Position numbers and translations under genes: made by a program | Shown: in pieces, positions 4,684 to 9,108 of the stretch | Layout: the number at the start of each line of letters is the position of its first letter | Position numbering within the stretch: position 1 is the first letter of the stretch | DNA from: an uncultured Blautia sp. | GTDB taxonomy: Bacteria > Bacillota > Clostridia > Lachnospirales > Lachnospiraceae | Direction of reading: 5' to 3' | Assembly: GCA_934402155.1 (NCBI GenBank) | Contig: CAKRTP010000070.1 | Location: 1-9,108, forward strand | DNA: 9,108 bases | The notes under the pieces: model-generated | Database searches by the model: none | What the model saw: only the letters and a program-made list of their open reading frames with translations | What the model was told of the DNA's origin: nothing

Positions 4684-6825
4684 TTATTCTGTGTCTTTTT
4701 TACGTTTGCGGATCAGGATATATCCACCAGCCAGTACTGAGAATGCTGCGAGAGCAGCCATCGTTCCGATCGGAGATTCATCCATTGTGGAAACTGCTGA
4801 CTTGGAACTGGAGCCGTTTCCTTTCTCTGATGCCGCCTCAGTTGCGGTAAGCTCTGCCTCTGTGCTGGCATCACCACCGTTTGAGCCGCTTCCGCCACCA
4901 TTTCCTCCATCAGCTGCTCCGGATGGAGTTACAGTAAGATCTGCATCCGTAAGCTCCTGAGAGCGGAACTGTGTTGTGATAGACTCAATCACATCTGTAT
5001 CCTGCCACTCAGATCCGTTGTAGATCTGTTTCTTGAAGAAAATATACATATTGTAAGTCTTGGCTTCTTTGATACCCTTGCCTGAACCAATACGGAAAGT
5101 TGTGTTTTTCTGACTGCTTGTCGGATTCTCTTCAGTACTCCAGTACATTGGGATCCATCTCTCATCACCGGAAACATATGGACTCTTATCATTCTGTCCT
5201 GCTCCTGTTACTGTGAACTCATAGAAGGTTCCAGGTGTGAATTTCAGCGGATTTTCAAGACCGCTCACTGTACTCTCTGTTACTTTATGTGTACGTGCAG
5301 GACGGGTAGTCTCGGACGGATTCAGTGACGGACGTTTCTTCTTGAAGCTTGCACTGTCCAGCTTAAAGACTCTCATCTGTGCCTTGCCTGAAGTCGGCTT
5401 TGCGCAGACAACAAGCCATGTATCTGCTTCCGGAACATTCTCAGCGGTAACGGTAAATTCGTTATTTGCTTTGACCTCATTAGTAGCACGGCTCGCATCA
5501 TACATATTCTGGATCGTGCTTGTGCTTGTACCTGCATCTACATAGAAATAATACCATTTGCAGTCTTTGGTAACAGACATCTTGAGTGAAACTGTAGTAT
5601 GATTATTCCATTTGAGCGTACCGCTCTTGTAAGTCAGGAAAGATGGTGTCTTTGTCGGAGTCGGAGTCGCTGCCGGAGTCTCTGTCGGCATCTGGCTTGG
5701 TACTGCTGATGGTTCCGGACTTACAGTTGGGGTGCCTGCTGTTTTCAGTGTTGCTGTCATGGTTGTCTCGTCTAAATTCAAACTGTATTCCTCTGTATCA
5801 TAATTAAACTGTGCTGCTGCATTCTTAAATGTCTCAGCATCTATACCCTCTGCTGCTGCGAGAACCTGTGTACCCTCTGCTGCATTTGCATGGGTAAAGA
5901 AAATCTGTGAATCAGCAATGGCACCTGTGATGGCAAACTGTGCTTCACCATCAAGATATACATTTGCCTGTGCTTCACCGGCATTATTATCTGTTACTTT
6001 GACACTTCCCTGGACACAGATATTGGAATCACTGTAAACGGCACCTCTGGCACCTGTATTGCCTGTGATCACGCCACCTGCAAGTGCGAGATTTCCACCT
6101 TTACAGGTAACTGCACCGCCATCAGCAGTGCTGATATTCTCTGTAAGAGTTACATTCGCATCAATTCCAAATTCTCCGCTGTCTGTCACATTGACAATGG
6201 AGCCATCTGCTGTCTGTCCATCGTCAAGTTTACCGCTTACAGTCAGAGATTTGCCATCTGCAGCTGCAAGATAAAGAGTACTGTTCTGACCGGTCACATT
6301 GAACATATCACCTGTGAATCCAGCCTCTCTGGTAATAGAAACTTCATCCCCTGCCGCATAAATGCAGATGTTTTTGCCGGAAACCTGAACTGTAGAGGAC
6401 AGGCTGACAGGTTCCAGAACCTGAATGATCACAGGATCTGTATTGTCTGCCGAATAAGCGGCTGCTGCATCTACAGCCTCCTGAAGCGTCTTGAAGTAGG
6501 CTGTCGTATCACCTGTGGTAATGGCAATCCCTGTTGTCTCCTCTGTCGGTGTCTCTGTAGGCTCTGCTGCCGGTGTTTCAGTTGGCTCCTCAGCCGGTGC
6601 CTCCGTCGGAACTTCAGCCGGTGCTTCAGTTGGCTCCTCAGCCGGTGCTTCTGTAGGAGCTTCTTCCTGAGGGGCATCTGCAGCATCACCTGTGCCGAGA
6701 TCTCCGGCCTCGTCGCCGGACTCTGCTGTCTCCTGTGTAGGGTCTGCCGCAAGTGCACTGATCGGTGTACCGCCTGCTGCAAGTGCACCTGCCAGAATAA
6801 TTGCATATAACTGTTTACGTCTCAA
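4684..6825 (-). CDS. Secreted, membrane-anchored surface protein with beta-helix domain and TEAP repeats
   Basis: About 713 residues in clear blocks: a Sec signal peptide (RRKQ, hydrophobic core, ALA-A cleavage near residue 26), an acidic stretch, Thr/Glu/Ala/Pro repeats (about 58-95), and a right-handed beta-helix-like region (about 103-348). That region has GGAVTCKGGNLALAGGVITGN, GARGAVYSD and QANVYL motifs typical of pectate-lyase-fold surface proteins of Firmicutes. Then come a Pro/Thr linker (about 362-396), two unrecognised domains (about 397-498 and 508-628), a Gly/Ser/Ala-rich spacer (636-676), and a C-terminal transmembrane helix (about 688-705) ending RKRKKDTE. No LPXTG-like motif precedes the helix; the corresponding place reads STMDESPIG. 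Its ligand is unknown and adhesion is inference. TTG 6825 is chosen because GGAGG ends 7 nt upstream; ATG 6840 overlaps that site and would add five residues. Confidence 0.85.
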   Translation of the reverse strand: MRRKQLYAIILAGALAAGGTPISALAADPTQETAESGDEAGDLGTGDAADAPQEEAPTEAPAEEPTEAPAEVPTEAPAEEPTETPAAEPTETPTEETTGIAITTGDTTAYFKTLQEAVDAAAAYSADNTDPVIIQVLEPVSLSSTVQVSGKNICIYAAGDEVSITREAGFTGDMFNVTGQNSTLYLAAADGKSLTVSGKLDDGQTADGSIVNVTDSGEFGIDANVTLTENISTADGGAVTCKGGNLALAGGVITGNTGARGAVYSDSNICVQGSVKVTDNNAGEAQANVYLDGEAQFAITGAIADSQIFFTHANAAEGTQVLAAAEGIDAETFKNAAAQFNYDTEEYSLNLDETTMTATLKTAGTPTVSPEPSAVPSQMPTETPAATPTPTKTPSFLTYKSGTLKWNNHTTVSLKMSVTKDCKWYYFYVDAGTSTSTIQNMYDASRATNEVKANNEFTVTAENVPEADTWLVVCAKPTSGKAQMRVFKLDSASFKKKRPSLNPSETTRPARTHKVTESTVSGLENPLKFTPGTFYEFTVTGAGQNDKSPYVSGDERWIPMYWSTEENPTSSQKNTTFRIGSGKGIKEAKTYNMYIFFKKQIYNGSEWQDTDVIESITTQFRSQELTDADLTVTPSGAADGGNGGGSGSNGGDASTEAELTATEAASEKGNGSSSKSAVSTMDESPIGTMAALAAFSVLAGGYILIRKRKKDTE
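6541..6654 (-). repeat. In-frame 12/24-nt repeats encoding TEAPAEEP units
   Basis: The stretch encodes tandem four- and eight-residue units of the type TEAPAEEP, TEAPAEVP, TEAPAEEP, TETPAAEP, TETP. The DNA copies are close but not identical (variants of GGCTCCTCAGCCGGTGCTTC on the plus strand). Such a Pro-rich stalk near the N-terminus probably holds the beta-helix away from the envelope. Copy number could vary by slippage. Confidence 0.85.
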
Positions 6826-6848
6826 TTTAAATCCTCCCATGTATCTCC

Positions 6849-6903
6849 GTTGACATCGGTGTTTCCGCAGAACAAAAACGGACAAACGCGGTCTTCTGTC
6901 AAC
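6849..6903 (-). promoter_or_regulatory. Dyad in the surface-gene leader next to the ribosome binding site
   Basis: Within the leader, GTTGACA (6903-6897) can pair with TGTCAAC (6855-6849), with a smaller inner CCGC/GCGG pairing. The 3' arm ends immediately before GGAGATAC and about 13 nt before the GGGAGGA that serves the TTG start. Folding could influence ribosome access or mRNA stability. I do not recognise a known riboswitch consensus. Confidence 0.4.
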
Positions 6904-6936
6904 ATCGTTAAAGTTCGTGTCGCTAAACTGTAATTC

Positions 6937-6965
6937 ATTATACACACGCATATTTGAAATGTCAA
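6937..6965 (-). promoter_or_regulatory. Consensus sigma-A promoter of the surface-protein gene
   Basis: On the minus strand a perfect TTGACA (6965-6960) and a perfect TATAAT (6942-6937) are separated by 17 bp, the optimal spacing. Transcription would begin near 6930 and leave a leader of about 105 nt. This suggests high expression of the surface protein independent of proA. It also rules out translation from the upstream in-frame start at 6951. Confidence 0.9.
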
Positions 6966-6994
6966 ATCAACTATGTATGTTTCCGGTCATTATC

Positions 6995-7025
6995 GTTCGA
7001 CTGTTTTTTACTTTTATGGTCGAAC
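6995..7025 (-). repeat. Inverted repeat spanning the proA stop codon
   Basis: GTTCGAC (7025-7019 on the minus strand) and GTCGAAC (7001-6995) form 7-bp arms with a 17-nt loop that contains the proA TAA and an A-rich tract. No T-run follows, so it is at best a weak or factor-assisted terminator or a 3'-end stabilising hairpin. No other terminator is visible between proA and the surface-gene promoter. Confidence 0.4.
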
Positions 7026-8264
7026 CTGGCCGTTTCCATAGATAATATACTTGGTTGTTGTCAGAGCAAGGAGACCCATAGGTCCTCTTGCATGAAGCTT
7101 CTGCGTGCTGATACCGATCTCTGCGCCATAGCCGAACTCGAATCCATCCGTAAATCTGGTGGAAGCATTTACATATACTGCTGCTGCATCTACTTCATCC
7201 AGGAATTTCTGTGCATTCGTATAATTCTCTGTGACGATCGCCTCAGAATGACCTGTATTGTATTTGTTGATGTGTGCGATAGCTTCTTCTACATTATGCA
7301 CTACCTTGACAGAGAGAATGTAATCCAGATATTCTGTTCCCCAGTCTTCCTCTGTCGCACAAACAGCCCCCGGCATGAGATCCCTGGCTTCATTGTCTGC
7401 ACGCATCTCCACATGCTTTTCTCTGAGTCTCTCTGCAAGAACCGGAAGAAGTTTTTCTTTTATGTTCTCATGAACCAGAAGTGATTCACAGGCATTGCAG
7501 ACGCCGACTCTCTGTGTCTTGGCATTCATTATGATACTGACTGCCATCTCAGGATCAGCACTTTCATCTACAAAAATATGACAGTTTCCTGTACCCGTCT
7601 CGATCACCGGGATCGTACTCTGGTTTACAACAGCTTTGATAAGCCCTCTTCCTCCCCGTGGAATCAGAACATCAACATATTCATTCATTTTCATAAATTC
7701 TGCTGCTGTTTCACGGGAGGTATCTTCAATAAGCTGGATCGCATCTTCCGTCACCTCATGTGCACTCAGAGTTTCCCTGATACAGTCCACGATTGCCTTG
7801 TTTGAATGAATTGCATCGCTGCCACCCTTGAGGATCACAACATTGCCTGTCTTAAAACAAAGACCAAAGGCATCTGCCGTAACATTTGGACGAGCCTCAT
7901 AGATGATCCCGACAACACCAAGAGGAACTCTTTTCTGACCGATCAGAAGTCCGTTCGGACGTTTTTTCATTCCTGTTACTTCCCCGATCGGATCCTCCAG
8001 TGAAACAAGCTGACGAAGACCCTCTGCCATTCCCTCGATTCGCTCTTTTGTAAGAAGCAGACGATCCACCAGACCTTCCGGCATCTGATTTGCTCTGCCG
8101 TGCTCTACATCGACTGCATTTGCCTCCAAAAGCTTCTCTGTGCATTCTACAAGGTGAGCTGCCACAGCCTCAAGAACCTCATTTTTCTTGTTTGTCGTTA
8201 TGTTTCGGAGCTCTGTCTCAGCTTTTTTTGCGTTTTTTCCAAGCTGCAGTAACATTTCATTCAT
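7014..8264 (-). CDS. proA: Glutamate-5-semialdehyde dehydrogenase (gamma-glutamyl phosphate reductase) ProA
   Basis: ProA reduces gamma-glutamyl phosphate with NADPH to glutamate-5-semialdehyde, the second step of proline synthesis from glutamate, in the cytoplasm. The 416-residue length matches the family. Diagnostic stretches are [19 protein letters not shown] (114-132), [16 protein letters not shown] (140-155), IPRGGRGLI (201-209), [14 protein letters not shown] (220-233) and [15 protein letters not shown] (251-265) with catalytic Cys256. The C-terminal part has NASTRFTDG and [22 protein letters not shown] 8264 is chosen because GGAGG (8273-8277) lies 8 nt upstream; the in-frame TTG at 8270 is only 2 nt from that site. 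The gene starts 28 nt after the cyclo-ligase stop, so it is co-transcribed with it. Its usual partner proB is not in this window. Confidence 0.97.
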   Translation of the reverse strand: MNEMLLQLGKNAKKAETELRNITTNKKNEVLEAVAAHLVECTEKLLEANAVDVEHGRANQMPEGLVDRLLLTKERIEGMAEGLRQLVSLEDPIGEVTGMKKRPNGLLIGQKRVPLGVVGIIYEARPNVTADAFGLCFKTGNVVILKGGSDAIHSNKAIVDCIRETLSAHEVTEDAIQLIEDTSRETAAEFMKMNEYVDVLIPRGGRGLIKAVVNQSTIPVIETGTGNCHIFVDESADPEMAVSIIMNAKTQRVGVCNACESLLVHENIKEKLLPVLAERLREKHVEMRADNEARDLMPGAVCATEEDWGTEYLDYILSVKVVHNVEEAIAHINKYNTGHSEAIVTENYTNAQKFLDEVDAAAVYVNASTRFTDGFEFGYGAEIGISTQKLHARGPMGLLALTTTKYIIYGNGQVRP

Positions 8265-8292
8265 GGCCAAAACCTCCTTCGGAAATATGTCT

Positions 8293-8850
8293 TTATTTTT
8301 TGAGCTGATAGATCGTATTTTCTGTAACGATGATCTCCGGAGAAATATCTGTCGGTTCCGTCGGAACAGAAGTCAGTATCTGGAATTCAAAAGCAACTGC
8401 CACTCTTTTTATCATAGGATGTTTCTCAAGGAAACGGTCATAAAAACCGCCGCCATATCCCACTCTGTGATTCTGCGGGTCAAATGCCACTCCCGGCATG
8501 ATCATCATAGCATCCTCCCACTGAATGATCTCGCCACGTGCCGGTTCGGGAATCCCGAAATAACCTTCCTCAAGCTGTGAAAAATCAGTCAGTTTATAAA
8601 ATACCATGTCCTGACCGACAACTTTCGGGACTGCAACTTCCTTACCCTGTTTCCATGCCTCCTCAATGATAAAGCCTGTCATAACTTCATGATTGTAATC
8701 TGCATAGGCAAGGATCCGCTTTGCATTCTGAAATTCAGGAAGTTGAGAAACTTTCTGTGCGATCGTACGGCTCCATTTTTCTATTTGTTCATCTGTACAT
8801 TCTTTTCTTGCTTTGAAAATCTGTTTTCTAATGAGTTTTTTTGCTTCCAT
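8293..8850 (-). CDS. 5-formyltetrahydrofolate cyclo-ligase
   Basis: The enzyme (MTHFS, also called YgfA/Fau or YqgN) uses ATP to convert 5-formyl-THF to 5,10-methenyl-THF, returning a storage or inhibitory folate to one-carbon metabolism. The 185-residue protein has the family's basic N-terminal helix ([13 protein letters not shown]), the VAVPKV strand (72-77), the folate-site segment YFGIPEP (97-103) and the signature [24 protein letters not shown] (118-141), with the glycine-rich nucleotide loop. Length is normal. ATG 8850 has AGG 8 nt upstream; an in-frame GTG at 8859 overlaps that AGG and would add three residues. The start lies inside the upstream DUF896 gene (23-nt overlap in another frame), which suggests translational coupling. 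Confidence 0.95.
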   Translation of the reverse strand: MEAKKLIRKQIFKARKECTDEQIEKWSRTIAQKVSQLPEFQNAKRILAYADYNHEVMTGFIIEEAWKQGKEVAVPKVVGQDMVFYKLTDFSQLEEGYFGIPEPARGEIIQWEDAMMIMPGVAFDPQNHRVGYGGGFYDRFLEKHPMIKRVAVAFEFQILTSVPTEPTDISPEIIVTENTIYQLKK

Positions 8851-9055
8851 ATTTTTCACCTAAATTTGTGACAGAACCATCCGCTTCTTTGATGTTGATG
8901 TTGTTAAGCTGTGCCCTCAGATTGCCGCGGACCGCTGCGATGTATTCCTTACGGAGTTCCGCCTGCTCAGCTTTTTCTTCTTCTGTAAGCCCTACACTTT
9001 TGGCTTTATGTGCCAGGGTATTGATGCGGTCTATTTTTTCATTGTCCATTCCCAT
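8828..9055 (-). CDS. DUF896 (YnzC family) small protein
   Basis: The 75-residue product matches the DUF896/YnzC family of short, mostly helical cytoplasmic proteins of Firmicutes. The N-terminal pattern KIDRINTLAHKAKSVGLTEEE, then EQAELRKEYIAAVRGN, and a short tail with VTNLGEKYG are the family hallmarks. B. subtilis YnzC is similar in length. Its role is not settled; structural work shows a helical pair, and I assign no function. The start ATG at 9055 has AAAGGAG (9065-9071) 9 nt upstream; the ATG at 9049 is less well spaced. Its end overlaps the cyclo-ligase start. It is the first gene of this operon within the window, and any promoter lies beyond the edge or behind the inverted repeat at 9082-9108. 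Confidence 0.92.
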   Translation of the reverse strand: MGMDNEKIDRINTLAHKAKSVGLTEEEKAEQAELRKEYIAAVRGNLRAQLNNINIKEADGSVTNLGEKYGSKKTH

Positions 9056-9081
9056 TTTCTGTATCTCCTTTAAAGTAATTT

Positions 9082-9108
9082 GTAACTGTTCAGTACCCTC
9101 ACAGTTAC
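9082..9108. repeat. Palindromic intergenic element at the window edge
   Basis: GTAACTGT (9082-9089) and ACAGTTAC (9101-9108) are perfect 8-bp inverted arms around an 11-nt loop, ending exactly at the last base of the window. It lies 10 nt upstream of the DUF896 ribosome binding site. It may extend further right. It could be a leader hairpin, an operator or a copy of a dispersed palindromic repeat. Confidence 0.55.

Noticed and set aside
6541..6654. Short tandem repeats considered as a CRISPR array
   Set aside because: The repeats are 12/24 nt, in frame, without spacers, and encode a Pro/Glu-rich stalk.
6826..6951. N-terminal extension of the surface protein starting at 6951
   Set aside because: The consensus -10 box (6937-6942) lies inside it and transcription would start downstream; the extension also precedes the true signal peptide.
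6995..7025. Inverted repeat over the proA stop considered as an intrinsic terminator
   Set aside because: No T-run follows the stem on either strand and the loop is long, so it is reported only as a repeat.
6954..7484. Plus-strand open frame of 176 codons antisense to proA
   Set aside because: Shadow of proA, which has complete family motifs including the catalytic Cys; no separate start signals.

Overview
The window looks like chromosomal DNA from a Gram-positive, low-to-moderate-GC anaerobe. Lachnospiraceae or a close relative (Clostridia) is my best guess. This rests on the set and order of genes (a DUF896 protein, 5-formyltetrahydrofolate cyclo-ligase, proA, then miaB), strong AGGAGG-type ribosome binding sites, classic sigma-A promoters and a Thr/Glu/Ala/Pro-rich surface protein. 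The genus cannot be fixed from sequence reading alone.

Layout, left to right. Bases 1-476 hold no confident gene: there is one decayed-looking open frame, a 12-bp perfect stem-loop and smaller palindromes. A plus-strand gene (519-1037) with its own extended -10 promoter encodes a small single-pass protein with a very acidic Asp/Ser/Tyr tail. It converges on the rest of the window, which is all minus strand, and a strong hairpin terminator separates the two.

Read in the direction of transcription (right to left), the minus-strand genes form two blocks with an accessory pair between them. The first is a housekeeping block: the DUF896 protein (8828-9055) overlaps the 5-formyltetrahydrofolate cyclo-ligase (8293-8850), which is followed 28 nt later by proA (7014-8264). 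Next comes a surface-protein gene (4684-6825) with a textbook TTGACA-N17-TATAAT promoter, a foldable leader of about 100 nt and its own terminator. It is followed by an M14 carboxypeptidase-like gene (3687-4583) whose zinc-ligand motifs appear lost. Last is a tRNA-modification pair, miaB (2107-3543) and a dihydrouridine synthase (1151-2110), sharing an ATGA stop/start overlap, with a separate promoter and leader hairpin upstream of miaB.

The functional themes are folate and proline metabolism, tRNA modification, and a cell-surface pair placed between them. I see no phage, transposase, CRISPR array, toxin-antitoxin pair or recognised defence system. The most interesting unexplained items are the catalytically degenerate M14 protein, the surface protein with a C-terminal membrane anchor but no LPXTG motif, the lysine/arginine-free acidic tail of the small membrane protein, and several intergenic inverted repeats. 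Five of the eight genes also carry an in-frame upstream start codon overlapping or abutting the ribosome binding site, so their annotated starts need care.
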